This document shows, piece by piece, positions 14,486 to 22,907 of a stretch of 31,927 nt of DNA. The translations under genes were made by a program, and so were the position numbers. This DNA comes from an uncultured Oscillospiraceae bacterium (lineage in GTDB: Bacteria > Bacillota > Clostridia > Oscillospirales > Ruminococcaceae). The stretch's first letter is position 1; the number at the start of each line of letters is the position of its first letter. The stretch covers positions 1 to 31,927 of the forward strand of contig CAJTVI010000026.1 in NCBI GenBank assembly GCA_910579545.1. The letters are read 5' to 3'. The notes below the pieces were generated by a model, which had not been told where the DNA came from, made no database searches, and worked only from the letters and a program-made list of their open reading frames with translations.

Positions 14486-15778
14486 ATGGCAATGTTTATC
14501 CTGCTGGTGCTGCTGATCTTCTTTGCGGCCATTGGCGTACCTCTGGCCTTTGCGATCGGCGCATCCTGCATCACCTACATCCTCACCAGCGCCCCCACCT
14601 TTTTGGGCATGCTGCCCCAGCGCATCTGGAACGGCGCTTACAGTGAACTGATGATCGCCATGCCGCTGTTTATGCTGGCGGGCGAACTGATGAACACCGG
14701 CGGCATCACCCAGCGCATCATCAACTTCTGCTCCGAGCTGCTGCGCCCGGTGCGCGGCGGCCTTGGCGAGGTAAACATCGTGGCCTCCATGATCTTTGGC
14801 GGCATCTCGGGCTCCTCGGTGGCCGACACCTCGGCCCTCGGCTCGATCCTGATCCCCGCCATGGAAAAAGAGGGCTACCCGCCGGACGCCTCGGCCGGCA
14901 TCACGGTGGCCTCCTCCACCATGGGCATGATCATCCCCCCCTCCACCCCCATGATCGTCTACTCCATGATCTCGGGCGCCTCGGTGGGCGCGCTGTTCAT
15001 GGCCGGCGCGGTTCCGGGGCTGCTCATCGGCTGCGTGCAGCTGGTGCTCGTGTACATCATCAGCGCCAAAAAGGGCTGGCACCCGGCCTATACCAAGTTT
15101 AACCTGCACCAGGCGGCCAAGAGCCTGCTCTCCGGCCTGCCCGCCCTCATCATGCCGGTGTTCATCATCGTCTGCGTTTCGTTCGGCGTGTGCACCGCCT
15201 CCGAAAGCGCCGGCGTGGCGGTGCTCTACTCGATCCTGGTGGGCTTTTTCATCTACCGCGAGCTTACCTGGAAGGCGGTTTGGGAGTCGCTCAAAAAGAC
15301 CCTCATCTCCTCCTCCTCCATCATGCTCATCATCGGCTTTACCACCATCTTCACCTGGGTGCTCACCATGCAGAACGTTCCCCAAACGGTGGGCAACTTC
15401 TTCCTTGGCCTCAATATGCCCGCCTGGGGCATCGCGCTGGTCTTTGATGTGCTGATCCTGATGATCGGCACCTTCATCGACGTCAGCCCGGCCATCCTGC
15501 TGCTCACCCCCATCCTGCTGCCGGTCATGCAGCAGTACGGCTTCTCGCCGCTGCAGTTCGGCGCCATGGTGATCACCGGCCTTGCCATCGGCCTGGTCAC
15601 CCCGCCGGTGGGCATGTGCCTCAACGCCTGCAACAAGATCAACCGGATGCCCATCATCGATATCTTCAAGGGCGCGGCGCCCTACATCACCTGCAACGTC
15701 ATCGTGCTGATCGCCATCAGCCTGTTTGGCGAGCTTACCACCTGGCTGCCCGCGCTGCTGGGCTACAGCATCTTCTGA
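14486..15778 (+). CDS. dctM: TRAP transporter large permease (DctM)
   Basis: A 430-residue transporter of usual family length with about 12 hydrophobic segments. It begins LVLLIFFAAIGVPLAFAIGAS and carries the family motifs GGISGSSVADTSALGSILIPAMEKEGY (about 110-136), ASSTMGMIIPPSTPMIVYSMISG and the C-terminal GLVTPPVGMCLNA. It is the Na+-coupled translocating subunit working with DctP and DctQ. It starts 24 bases after dctQ with GGAGAG upstream. Nothing appears truncated. Confidence 0.94.
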   Translation: MAMFILLVLLIFFAAIGVPLAFAIGASCITYILTSAPTFLGMLPQRIWNGAYSELMIAMPLFMLAGELMNTGGITQRIINFCSELLRPVRGGLGEVNIVASMIFGGISGSSVADTSALGSILIPAMEKEGYPPDASAGITVASSTMGMIIPPSTPMIVYSMISGASVGALFMAGAVPGLLIGCVQLVLVYIISAKKGWHPAYTKFNLHQAAKSLLSGLPALIMPVFIIVCVSFGVCTASESAGVAVLYSILVGFFIYRELTWKAVWESLKKTLISSSSIMLIIGFTTIFTWVLTMQNVPQTVGNFFLGLNMPAWGIALVFDVLILMIGTFIDVSPAILLLTPILLPVMQQYGFSPLQFGAMVITGLAIGLVTPPVGMCLNACNKINRMPIIDIFKGAAPYITCNVIVLIAISLFGELTTWLPALLGYSIF

Positions 15779-15798
15779 ACAAACCGCTTGTTTGGTGG

Positions 15799-15829
15799 CC
15801 CGGCCGCCGGCGTTACGCCGGCGGCCGGC
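15799..15829 (+). other. Intercistronic hairpin between dctM and the aldolase gene
   Basis: CCGGCCGCCGGCG (15800-15812) pairs exactly with 15816-15828 around a three-base loop. No T-run follows, so it is more likely an mRNA-stability or attenuation element than a full stop. Confidence 0.6.
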
Positions 15830-15863
15830 TTCCCCAAAAGCGCCAAAAAATGGGGGTTAGAGT

Positions 15864-16652
15864 ATGACACTCAAGGAAAAAATGAAAAAGGGCCCGGTGT
15901 TTGGCATGGCCTGCTTTACCGGCACCACCTGCGTCATCGAGAACATCGCCATGTCCGGGCTGGACTTTATCTACCTCGACCTCGAGCACACCAACTATAT
16001 GCTGGACGAGGCCTTTGAAAAGCAGATCATGGCGGCCAAGCTGCACGACATCAGCATCTTAGTGCGCATGGCGGACGACGACGAGGTCGCCATCCGCAAG
16101 GTGCTGGAGTGGGGCGCGGACGGGGTGGTGATCCCCCACTGCAAAACCGCCGAGATGGCCCGCAAATGCGTCGAGGCCGCCAAGTTTGCCCCCCTGGGCC
16201 GCCGCGGCGGCGAGAGCAACGTGCGGGCCGCCGGCTTTGGCTACCACAGCTTTGACTGGAACGCCTACATCGAGCAGCAGAACCGCGACACCCTTGTGAT
16301 CCCGATGGACGAGGACTACGAGTTTACCGACAATATCGACGAGATCCTGGCGGTGCCGGGCGTGGACGCGGTCAACTTTGGCCCCATCGACTACGCGGTG
16401 TCCAAGCAGCTCAAGATCGGCTACACCATGGGCGAGGAGGTCAAAGAGGCCTACAACACCCTGGTGCAGAAATGCAAGGCCAAGGGCATCGGGGTGCTGG
16501 GCCCGGTGGTGCCCCCCACCAAGGAGAACCTGCAAAACGCCATTGCCGAGGGCTATACCATGATCATCCTGGGCAACGACATGTGGCATTTCCAAAAGGC
16601 GCTCAAGGAACTGGTAAGCGACTCGGTCAACCCGGTGCGCGAGGGCCTCTAA
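15864..16652 (+). CDS. HpcH/HpaI family class II aldolase
   Basis: A 262-residue TIM-barrel aldolase. Family landmarks are FIYLDLEHTNY (Glu41-His42, the catalytic His region), ILVRMADDDE (Arg68), GADGVVIPHCKTAEMARKCVEAAKFAPLGRRG and IDEILAVPGVDAVNFGPIDYAV, whose Asp is a metal ligand. Relatives cleave 2-keto-4-hydroxy acids such as 2-keto-3-deoxy sugar acids into pyruvate plus an aldehyde in the cytoplasm. In the TRAP operon it would split the imported or derived keto-acid (inference). GGGGGTTAGAG precedes the ATG. It is the last gene of the operon, followed by two terminators. Confidence 0.88.
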   Translation: MTLKEKMKKGPVFGMACFTGTTCVIENIAMSGLDFIYLDLEHTNYMLDEAFEKQIMAAKLHDISILVRMADDDEVAIRKVLEWGADGVVIPHCKTAEMARKCVEAAKFAPLGRRGGESNVRAAGFGYHSFDWNAYIEQQNRDTLVIPMDEDYEFTDNIDEILAVPGVDAVNFGPIDYAVSKQLKIGYTMGEEVKEAYNTLVQKCKAKGIGVLGPVVPPTKENLQNAIAEGYTMIILGNDMWHFQKALKELVSDSVNPVREGL

Positions 16653-16708
16653 AAAAGCCCGGAAAAAAAGCCCGGAAAATTCCAAAGCGCCTGTGTAAAG
16701 CAAGGCAG

Positions 16709-16744
16709 CGCCCCCGGAGGGAAACATCCCTCCGGGGGCGTTTT
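16709..16744 (+). terminator. Terminator 1 of the TRAP-aldolase operon
   Basis: CGCCCCCGGAGGGA pairs perfectly with TCCCTCCGGGGGCG around AACA, followed by TTTT. Confidence 0.9.
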
Positions 16745-16753
16745 GCATGCCGC

Positions 16754-16801
16754 GGGCCGCGCGGGTTTGGCCCTTTTTGCGGGGCCGCGCGGCCCTTTTT
16801 T
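16754..16801 (+). terminator. Terminator 2 of the TRAP-aldolase operon
   Basis: GGGCCGCGCGG (16754-16764) pairs with CCGCGCGGCCC (16785-16795), followed by six T's. It backs up the first terminator ahead of the convergent MacB-like gene. Confidence 0.75.
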
Positions 16802-16871
16802 GCCCTGCGGCGGCCCGGCCCTCCCGCCGGCGCGGCGTGTGTGCCGCGCGGCGCAGGGGCCCCGTGCGCCC

Positions 16872-18164
16872 TCACTCGTACCGCAACGCCTCGATGGGAT
16901 CCATTTTGGCGGCCTTGTTGGCGGGGTAGTAGCCAAAAAACACCCCGATGCCCATCGAAAAGCCCACCGCCAGCAAAATGGTGGAAAGGCTCACCTTGGC
17001 GGGCGTGCCCATCAGGCCGGCCCCAAGGCTGCCAAGGCCCAGCCCCACTAAAATGCCCAAAATGCCGCCGATCAGGCAGATCAGCATGGCCTCCACAATA
17101 AACTGCACCCGGATGGCGCTGTTTTTGGCCCCCAGCGCCTTGCGCACCCCGATCTCCCGGGTGCGCTCGGTGATCGACACCAGCATGATATTCATCACCC
17201 CGATGCCCCCCACCAAAAGGCTGATGCCCGCAATGGCGCTTACCGCCAGCGAAACGGTGCCCAGCATGCCGGTCATGGTCTCCAAAAGGCTCGAAAGGCT
17301 GCCCGCCGCGGCGGTGTAGCTGGGGTTGCGGGTGTAGTAGCTGGCAAAAAACTGCTCGGTATCGCTCAAAAACTGCTGGGTGTCGGCCCCGGCGCTGCCC
17401 ACCACCGTAAAGCTCTGGTAGCCCGCCGCCGCGCCCGCAATTTTTTTGGCGGCGGCCAGGGGCAGGTAGAGGGGGGTCACCGTCTCGTCCGAAAAGGCGG
17501 TCAGGCTGATGGCGCCGGTGTCCTCCTCCTCATAGCGGTAAACGCCCAGGATGTAAAAGGTCAAAAGCCGCCCGTTTACCGCAAGGGCAAACCGCTGCCC
17601 CACCGCGCTTTGGGGGGTCAGCGCGCCGCCAAAGGCGTCCTGCAAAAAGGCGTCGCTCACCACCGCCAGCTGCCGCTCACCGTCCGCGTCCTGTACAAAG
17701 CGGCCGGCCAAAAGCTCGATCCCTTCGGCCGCGCCGTACTCCCCGTTCACCCCCATGGCCTGCACGCTGGCGCTTAAGGCGCCGTTGGAGGCGCTGCCCC
17801 GGCCCAGGGCTTCGGTCAGCTCAATGGCGGCCACCTGCCCGCCAAAGGCGGCCCGGTACTCGGCGATCATCTCATCGGTCAGCAGGTCCTCCTCGGCCGG
17901 GGCGGTGGGCTCAAACATCCGCACCCGCACCCCGTTTTGGCCGTCATAGGCGTCGGCGTCGGTGCTTTTTTGGGTGATGGACACGGTGACATTGTTGGCC
18001 CCCAGGCCGGACATGCTGTCGCTCACCGAGGCGGTCAGGGAGTTGCCCACCGTCACAATGGCGATCACCGAGCCGATGCCGATGATGATGCCCAGCATGG
18101 TCAGCAGCGCCCGCATCTTGTTGCTCAAAAGCCCGCTCAAGGCAAGGCGGATATTCTCAAGCAT
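16872..18164 (-). CDS. MacB-like ABC transporter permease (FtsX fold)
   Basis: A 430-residue permease without an ATPase domain. An N-terminal membrane segment (LTMLGIIIGIGSVIAIVTVGNSL, about 21-43) is followed by a large extracellular MacB_PCD-type domain and then three C-terminal FtsX segments including ISLLVGGIGVMNIMLVSITERTREIGVRKALGA, a hallmark of the family. It likely forms a mechanotransmission exporter with the ATPase and the adaptor encoded upstream; substrates of such Gram-positive systems include peptides and antimicrobials. Its ATG lies inside the end of the ATPase gene (8-base overlap), so translation is coupled. Confidence 0.92.
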   Translation of the reverse strand: MLENIRLALSGLLSNKMRALLTMLGIIIGIGSVIAIVTVGNSLTASVSDSMSGLGANNVTVSITQKSTDADAYDGQNGVRVRMFEPTAPAEEDLLTDEMIAEYRAAFGGQVAAIELTEALGRGSASNGALSASVQAMGVNGEYGAAEGIELLAGRFVQDADGERQLAVVSDAFLQDAFGGALTPQSAVGQRFALAVNGRLLTFYILGVYRYEEEDTGAISLTAFSDETVTPLYLPLAAAKKIAGAAAGYQSFTVVGSAGADTQQFLSDTEQFFASYYTRNPSYTAAAGSLSSLLETMTGMLGTVSLAVSAIAGISLLVGGIGVMNIMLVSITERTREIGVRKALGAKNSAIRVQFIVEAMLICLIGGILGILVGLGLGSLGAGLMGTPAKVSLSTILLAVGFSMGIGVFFGYYPANKAAKMDPIEALRYE

Positions 18165-18954
18165 CCCCGCGCACCTCCCTGCCCCGCCGCTCGTCCACGA
18201 TCCGCCCGTCCAAAAGGGTCAGGATGCGGGGGCACTCCTCGGCCAGCTTCTGGCTGTGGGTGATCAGCACCACCGTCTTGCCCGCTTGCCGGTTGAGCCG
18301 GTGGAAGATGTCCATCACGGTGCGGCTGGTGGCCGAGTCCAGCGCGCCGGTGGGCTCGTCGGCCAGCAGGATGGCCGGGTCGTTGGCCATGGCCCGGGCG
18401 ATCGCCACCCGCTGCTTCTGCCCGCCCGAAAGCTCATTGGGCTGGTGGCGGGCCCGGTCGGCCATGCCCACCATCTCCAGCAGCTGTGCCGCCCGCGCGG
18501 CCCGCTTGCGGGGCGCAAGCCCGGCGTACAGCATGGGCAGCTCCACGTTTTTCTGGGCGCTGGTGCGGCCGATGAGGTTAAAGTTCTGGAACACAAAGCC
18601 GATCTTGCGGTTGCGCACCTCGCTCATCCGGGCGTCCTTCTGGCGCAGAACGTCCAGCCCGTCCAGGGAATAGCTGCCCAGGGTGGGGCGGTCGAGCGCG
18701 CCGATGATGTTCATCAGGGTGGACTTGCCGCTGCCGGATTCCCCCACGATGGCCACAAAATCGCCGGGGTACACGGTCAGGTCGATGCCGTGCAGGATTT
18801 CCAACTCGTTGGGCTTGCCCTCATAATACCGCTTTACAATGCCCCGCATCTCGATGATCGGCCGGGCGCCCGCCGTTTGGGGCGCGGTTTGGCTGGTTAC
18901 AGGCCCCGCCGGCACGGCCCCTTGCCCGGGCCGCAAGCTGTTTTGTTCCGCCAT
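18157..18954 (-). CDS. MacB/LolD-type ABC transporter ATP-binding protein
   Basis: A 265-residue ATPase. A ~30-residue Pro/Ala-rich leader precedes the core. Walker A is GESGSGKST, the Q-loop region reads IGFVFQNFNLIGRTSAQKNVELPM, the signature is ELSGGQKQRVAIARA, Walker B is ILLADEPTGALD, and the switch His is in VVLITHSQ. This sequence set is typical of MacB/LolD/FtsE-type ATPases. It is the middle gene of an adaptor/ATPase/permease operon, four bases after the adaptor stop, and energises the permease encoded next. Confidence 0.94.
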   Translation of the reverse strand: MAEQNSLRPGQGAVPAGPVTSQTAPQTAGARPIIEMRGIVKRYYEGKPNELEILHGIDLTVYPGDFVAIVGESGSGKSTLMNIIGALDRPTLGSYSLDGLDVLRQKDARMSEVRNRKIGFVFQNFNLIGRTSAQKNVELPMLYAGLAPRKRAARAAQLLEMVGMADRARHQPNELSGGQKQRVAIARAMANDPAILLADEPTGALDSATSRTVMDIFHRLNRQAGKTVVLITHSQKLAEECPRILTLLDGRIVDERRGREVRGDA

Positions 18955-18958
18955 CGGC

Positions 18959-20146
18959 TCAGCCCTCCATGCCGGCCATGCCGCCCATGGCCATGGGATC
19001 GGGGGCCATGCTCAAAAGCACCATCCCCTCGCTCAGCTCGGGGGAGTCGATCTCCACCTCCACATCGCTTTCAAGGCCGGTGGTCACCACAATGGGCACC
19101 AGGGCGGTGCTGCCGTCCTCGGCGGTTTGCTGGGTGTACACCACCGCGTTGCCCTCGGCATCGGTGCCCACCGCGTCCAGCGGGGCCACAAAGATGTTTT
19201 GGCGGGTCTCCAGCGCAATGTCGGCCCGGGCGGTCATGCCAAGGCGCAGCGCGTCGGAGGCGTTCAGGATGCGCAGCCGTACCGGGTAGGTGTTTTCGCC
19301 GCTCGAACCGGCCTGGGCCCGGGGGGCGATCCAGCTCACCTCGCCGGTAAAGGCATCCCCCGCGCCGGAGGTGACCGACGCCTGCTGGCCCAGCCGCACC
19401 CGGTTGATGTCGTACTCCTTGATGTTCACGGCCAGCTCCAGGTCGGCCGTGTTCTCGATCACGGCAAGCTCGGTGGCCGCCGCGCCCACCTTGGCGGTCA
19501 GGCTGGTGATCACCCCGGCCTGGGGCGCGGTGATGGTGCACTGCTCCTTTTGGCGGCGCAGCGAGGCAAGCTCGGCGCTGCTCACGTTCTGCTGGGCCAG
19601 CACCGCGTTGTTCAAAGCGTCCTGGGCGTCCTCAATGGCCAGGCTGTCCTGGCGCATCACGCTCTCCCAGCTGGCGTTTGGCAGGTCCTGGGGGTTTTCG
19701 TCGTCGATCTTTTTCTGGTTGCGGGCGTCCTCCAGATGGCGGGCGGCCTGGTCCACGCTCAGCTGGGCCTGGGCCTGCGCGCCCGAAAGGGTCTGCTGGG
19801 CGGCGCGGATCTGGCTGTCCAGTTCGGTAGTGTCCAGCACCGCGATCACGTCGCCGGCCTCCACGGCGTCCCCCTCGCTCACAAGCAGTTCGGCCACCGG
19901 GTAGGGCAGCGCGGTGGTCACGCTGGCCGCCTCGCCCGAGGCGATGCTGCCGCTCACCTTCAGCCCGCTGCGCAGCTCCCGCCGGGCCAGGGTAAAGGTG
20001 GGCAGTTCGGTGTTCTGCGCGGCGGCCGCCGCGGCCTGTGCCGGCCCTGCCACAAAAACATTGTAAACGACCGCCAGCACGGCCAGTACCGCCAGCGCGG
20101 TCAGCAGCTTTTTGTGCCGGCCCAAAAACGAACCAATTTTGCTCAT
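18959..20146 (-). CDS. MacA-like HlyD-family efflux adaptor
   Basis: A 395-residue membrane-anchored protein. A single N-terminal anchor (LLTALAVLAVLAVVYNVFVAG) is followed by a barrel-sandwich lipoyl half (LKVSGSIASGEAASVTTALPYPVAELLVSEGDAVEAGDVIAVLDT), a helical hairpin of about 80 residues (TLSGAQAQAQLSVDQAARHLEDARNQ...), the second lipoyl half (TITAPQAGVITSLTAKVGA) and beta-barrel and membrane-proximal domains. In Gram-positives such adaptors sit outside the membrane and cap the MacB-like exporter. The ATG at 20146 has GAGGAG upstream; a 31-residue upstream extension lacks a ribosome site. The C-terminus is Met/Gly-rich (MAPDPMAMGGMAGMEG). Confidence 0.9.
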   Translation of the reverse strand: MSKIGSFLGRHKKLLTALAVLAVLAVVYNVFVAGPAQAAAAAAQNTELPTFTLARRELRSGLKVSGSIASGEAASVTTALPYPVAELLVSEGDAVEAGDVIAVLDTTELDSQIRAAQQTLSGAQAQAQLSVDQAARHLEDARNQKKIDDENPQDLPNASWESVMRQDSLAIEDAQDALNNAVLAQQNVSSAELASLRRQKEQCTITAPQAGVITSLTAKVGAAATELAVIENTADLELAVNIKEYDINRVRLGQQASVTSGAGDAFTGEVSWIAPRAQAGSSGENTYPVRLRILNASDALRLGMTARADIALETRQNIFVAPLDAVGTDAEGNAVVYTQQTAEDGSTALVPIVVTTGLESDVEVEIDSPELSEGMVLLSMAPDPMAMGGMAGMEG

Positions 20147-20223
20147 TGCTCCTCTGCCCCCTATGATCTCAAAAATCCCCGCCGGGCCAAGGCCCGCTGC
20201 CGGGTTTTGTGCGGTATCCCAAG

Positions 20224-20252
20224 GATATACCCTCCCCAAAGGGGAAGGTCAA
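20224..20252 (-). promoter_or_regulatory. Promoter of the MacAB-like operon with a spacer dyad
   Basis: On the minus strand TTGACC (20252-20247), a 17-base spacer and TATATC (20229-20224). The spacer holds the dyad TCCCC-3-GGGGA (20233-20245), a natural place for a regulator. Confidence 0.6.
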
Positions 20253-20282
20253 GGGCTTTTTTGCCTGTTTTGCAGAAAAACC

Positions 20283-20311
20283 GGCCCCGGCAGCCGGGGC
20301 CGGCCCGCCAG
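20283..20311. other. GC hairpin upstream of the MacAB promoter
   Basis: CCGGCCCCGGC and GCCGGGGCCGG are separated by one base, so the real loop is GCAGC. No clear T-run follows. The rest of 20253-20480 shows no gene. Confidence 0.45.
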
Positions 20312-20478
20312 AAGATATAACGCCAAAGGGGCCGGCTTTCTTTCAAAATTTTTCCAAAAATGCGTCCCCGGCGGCCCAAATTGCCGCAAGGGCCCCGCGG
20401 GGCGCAAAAGCCGGCCCCGGGCAAGCCAAAAGCCCCTCCAGCATCCGGAAACTTCCTGCTTTTTTCCCCCCGCCCAAC

Positions 20479-20504
20479 AAAAAAGCCCTCCAGCATCTGG
20501 AAGG
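20479..20504 (-). terminator. Terminator of the metallophosphoesterase gene
   Basis: On the minus strand CCTTCCAG pairs with CTGGAGGG around ATG, followed by GC and six T's. A related weaker sequence (CTCCAGCATCCGGA, 20436-20449) lies about 53 bases further on and looks like a diverged second copy. Confidence 0.75.
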
Positions 20505-20522
20505 CCCCGCCGTTTTTGTTGT

Positions 20523-20560
20523 CCCCGCCGCGGGAATGGTATTCCCGCGGCATGGCGGGG
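20523..20560. other. Perfect hairpin downstream of the metallophosphoesterase gene
   Basis: CCGCGGGAAT (20528-20537) pairs with ATTCCCGCGG (20541-20550) around GGT, with further C/G pairing outside. No T-run; possibly an mRNA 3'-end stabiliser. Confidence 0.5.
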
Positions 20561-20611
20561 GCCTGGGGGGCGCGCCCTCCAGATCGGCCCATCATCGGGG
20601 CCCCGCCCCGC

Positions 20612-21277
20612 CTACTCCAGCGGCACCAGGTCGCAGAACACCGCCCGCGCCTTGCCCGAGAGCGGCAGGTCGCGGTGGTAGCGGCCAAACAGCCAGCTGC
20701 GGTACTCCACGCTCTCCAGCAGCTTGTCAAAAAAGGTGTGCAGCCAGTTGGTCTGCTCCCGCTCCATGGCGGTAAAGGCCAAAAAGCGGGTGGGGGCGTC
20801 GTGGGTCAGGATATAATCCACCTTCCTGCCGGCCGCGGCCAGGTTCTCGGCGCAGAACTCCAGCTCGTCGGTGGTGGGCATCTCGGCCCGCCACCAGTTG
20901 ATCCCTTCCTCCCGCTCCTCCTTGTCCTCGCTCTCGCCGCCCCCAAAGCAGAGCAGCCGCCTGCCCTCGATCTGCAAAATGCTGCCCCGCATAATATAAT
21001 AAAGATTGTCCGCAATTTTGCGGGCCCGGCCGCCCTTGTACTCCACCACCGGGTAATCCCGCAGCAGGTCAAAATTCTCGTGGCACCCGTCAATAAACAA
21101 CAGCTGGTAGGGCCGGCGGGCCAGCCACTTCAGGGCCTTGTGCTCCTCCTTGCCGTCGTCCCACAAAAAGCCAAAATCCCCCAGCACGATCAGGGTGTCC
21201 TGCCGCTTTAAGCGGCGCACCGGCCGCTCGGTAAACCGGCGCAGGTCGCCGTGGGTATCCGCTGTTACATAGATCAA
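20612..21277 (-). CDS. Metallophosphoesterase with altered metal-site motifs
   Basis: A calcineurin-like phosphoesterase of about 221 residues. Recognisable motifs are TADTHGD (motif I), LIVLGDFGFLWDDG (motif II), FIDGCHENFDLL (motif III), YILTHDAPTR (motif IV) and WLFGRYHRDL (motif V). In the usual family, motif III is GNHE and motif V is GHxH; here Asn is Cys and the first His is Arg, so activity may be changed or lost. I choose TTG at 21277, which puts the first strand at residue 2 as in relatives; GTG at 21334 is possible but has no ribosome site. The stop is TAG. Possible protein phosphatase, nucleotide or other phosphodiesterase role; substrate unknown. Divergent from the carboxypeptidase. 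Confidence 0.78.
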   Translation of the reverse strand: MIYVTADTHGDLRRFTERPVRRLKRQDTLIVLGDFGFLWDDGKEEHKALKWLARRPYQLLFIDGCHENFDLLRDYPVVEYKGGRARKIADNLYYIMRGSILQIEGRRLLCFGGGESEDKEEREEGINWWRAEMPTTDELEFCAENLAAAGRKVDYILTHDAPTRFLAFTAMEREQTNWLHTFFDKLLESVEYRSWLFGRYHRDLPLSGKARAVFCDLVPLE

Positions 21278-21363
21278 GCCCTGCCCGCCCCCTTTGCCGG
21301 ATGCATCCGGCGCCAAAAATCTGCCAAAGCTCACTAAAGGCCCGCCCCACGGCAGGGCGGCGC

Positions 21364-21391
21364 TTTACAAACCCCAAAAGCCTGCTATAAT
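21364..21391 (+). promoter_or_regulatory. Promoter of the D-Ala-D-Ala carboxypeptidase gene
   Basis: TTTACA (21364-21369), a 16-base spacer and a perfect TATAAT (21386-21391) preceded by TGC. Confidence 0.75.
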
Positions 21392-21465
21392 AAGTACGCA
21401 GCGCACGCGGCAGCCCCGCCGCGCGATACCTGTTTATTCTACCAAGTTTCGAGGGAATTGTCTAC

Positions 21466-22833
21466 ATGGAAAAACGCCTGCACATAAAAGGGCTTCCCCT
21501 CTTGCGCCGCCTTTGCTGCCTTTTGGCCGCGGCCCTCGCCGCGGGGCTGCTGGCCCTGCCGGCCGGCGCGGTGGGCTTTACCCCCACCTGCGAGGTGTAT
21601 GCCGAGGCTGCCTATATCGTAAACACCGATACAAACCTCATCATCTACGAAAAAAACAGCGAGACCCCCCTGCCCGCCGCCAGCATTACCAAGCTGATCA
21701 CGGCGGCCCTGCTGCTGGAGCGGTACGGCGATGATATGGACACCCCCCAGCTCACCGCCTACAGCTACCTGTTCGACTATGTGTTTGGCAAAAACGCCAG
21801 CCATGCTGACATCCGGCAGGGCGAGGTGCTGTCCCCCCGCAATCTGCTCTACGCCATGATGCTGCCCAGCGCCAACGAGGCGGCCTACATCGTGGCGCAC
21901 GATTTGGGCGGCGGGCAGATCGACAATTTCATCAACCAGATGAACGCCTTTGCCAGCCGGCTGGGCTGCACCGGCACCCGGTTTTACGACCCCTGCGGGC
22001 TGGACGAGCGCAACGTGACCACCGCGCGGGACGCCTACCTCATGATCCGCTACCTCATGGAGTTCGACATCTTCCGAGAGGTGTGCGGCGCAAACGACTA
22101 TATGATGCCGGCCAATACCCGGCATGACAACCCCTACCGCATCGACAATACCGACCGCATGGTCCAGGCCACCTTTGGGGGCAACTACTACCGCCCCTAC
22201 GCCCAGGGGGGCAAAACCGGCTCGCTGGGCGAATGGCAGAATTTTGCCAGCTGGCACAACCAGAACGGCGAAACCTATGTCTGCGTGGTGCTGCACAGCC
22301 CGGACAGCTGCGACCCCTACGAATACCCCACCAAGCGCCCCGCCCTGTACGAGACCGGCCAGCTGATGGACTGGGTGTTCGACAGCTTCTCCATCCAGCC
22401 CGCCTTGGACACCGAGCAGCCCATCGAGGAGGTCCCGGTGCGCTACTCGGCCGGGGCCGACACGGTCATGCTCTACCCGGCCAACAGCATGATGACCATC
22501 CTGCCCAAGGATTCGGACGGCAGCGTCACCCAAAAAACCTTTCACCTGCCCGAATCGGTGCCCGCGCCCATCAAACAGGGGGACGTGATCGGCACCGTGA
22601 CCCTCTCGCTCTCGGGCGAGGAGATCGGCACGGTGGAGCTGCTGGCCGGCCGGGATATCGAGCGCAGCGAAATCTTGTACGTTATCGCCAAGATCGGCGA
22701 GTTTTTCGGCAGCCTCTATTTTAAGGTGGTGGTCATCCTCAGCATCATCGCCATCGCGGGGTACCTCGTGTTTTTTGTGGTGCACAGCTATAAAAAGCGG
22801 GGCGCCAAAAAGGTGCGCCGCCGCCCCTACTAA
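21466..22833 (+). CDS. D-alanyl-D-alanine carboxypeptidase (S11, DacF-type)
   Basis: A 455-residue penicillin-binding protein that trims the terminal D-Ala of peptidoglycan stem peptides outside the membrane. An N-terminal signal (LLRRLCCLLAAALAAGLLALPAGA) is followed by the catalytic triad of motifs: SITK (Ser73-Lys76), SAN (135-137) and KTG (250-252, in QGGKTGSLGEWQNFAS). A C-terminal beta domain and a membrane segment (VVVILSIIAIAGYLVFFVV) with a basic tail (KKRGAKKVRRR) follow; most PBP5-type enzymes have an amphipathic anchor instead. DacF of spore formers is one close family, but here the promoter looks vegetative. Confidence 0.92.
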   Translation: MEKRLHIKGLPLLRRLCCLLAAALAAGLLALPAGAVGFTPTCEVYAEAAYIVNTDTNLIIYEKNSETPLPAASITKLITAALLLERYGDDMDTPQLTAYSYLFDYVFGKNASHADIRQGEVLSPRNLLYAMMLPSANEAAYIVAHDLGGGQIDNFINQMNAFASRLGCTGTRFYDPCGLDERNVTTARDAYLMIRYLMEFDIFREVCGANDYMMPANTRHDNPYRIDNTDRMVQATFGGNYYRPYAQGGKTGSLGEWQNFASWHNQNGETYVCVVLHSPDSCDPYEYPTKRPALYETGQLMDWVFDSFSIQPALDTEQPIEEVPVRYSAGADTVMLYPANSMMTILPKDSDGSVTQKTFHLPESVPAPIKQGDVIGTVTLSLSGEEIGTVELLAGRDIERSEILYVIAKIGEFFGSLYFKVVVILSIIAIAGYLVFFVVHSYKKRGAKKVRRRPY

Positions 22834-22861
22834 GCTCGCCCCGGCCTCCCGCCCCGTTCGG

Positions 22862-22867
22862 TATAAT
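22862..22867 (+). promoter_or_regulatory. -10 box ahead of the small membrane protein gene
   Basis: A perfect TATAAT with no clear -35. A transcript from it would begin near 22874, exactly at the base of the hairpin that holds the ribosome site of the next gene. Confidence 0.4.
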
Positions 22868-22873
22868 CCCCCC

Positions 22874-22907
22874 TCACCCGGCGCACAATACTGCCGGGTG
22901 ATTTTTT
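22874..22907 (+). terminator. Terminator hairpin whose 3' arm carries the next gene's ribosome site
   Basis: TCACCCGGC (22874-22882) pairs with GCCGGGTGA (22893-22901), then six T's run directly into the GTG at 22908. It can end the carboxypeptidase transcript and, in a transcript reading through it, hide the GGGTGA ribosome site. Confidence 0.8.

Noticed and set aside
13685..15385. 566-codon minus-strand frame opposite dctQ and dctM
   Set aside because: His/Asp/Gly-rich shadow of two well-supported TRAP genes.
16749..16870. Small proteins in the GC-rich gap between the aldolase and MacB-like genes
   Set aside because: Only Arg/Pro/Ala-rich frames without ribosome sites; the gap is explained by two terminators.
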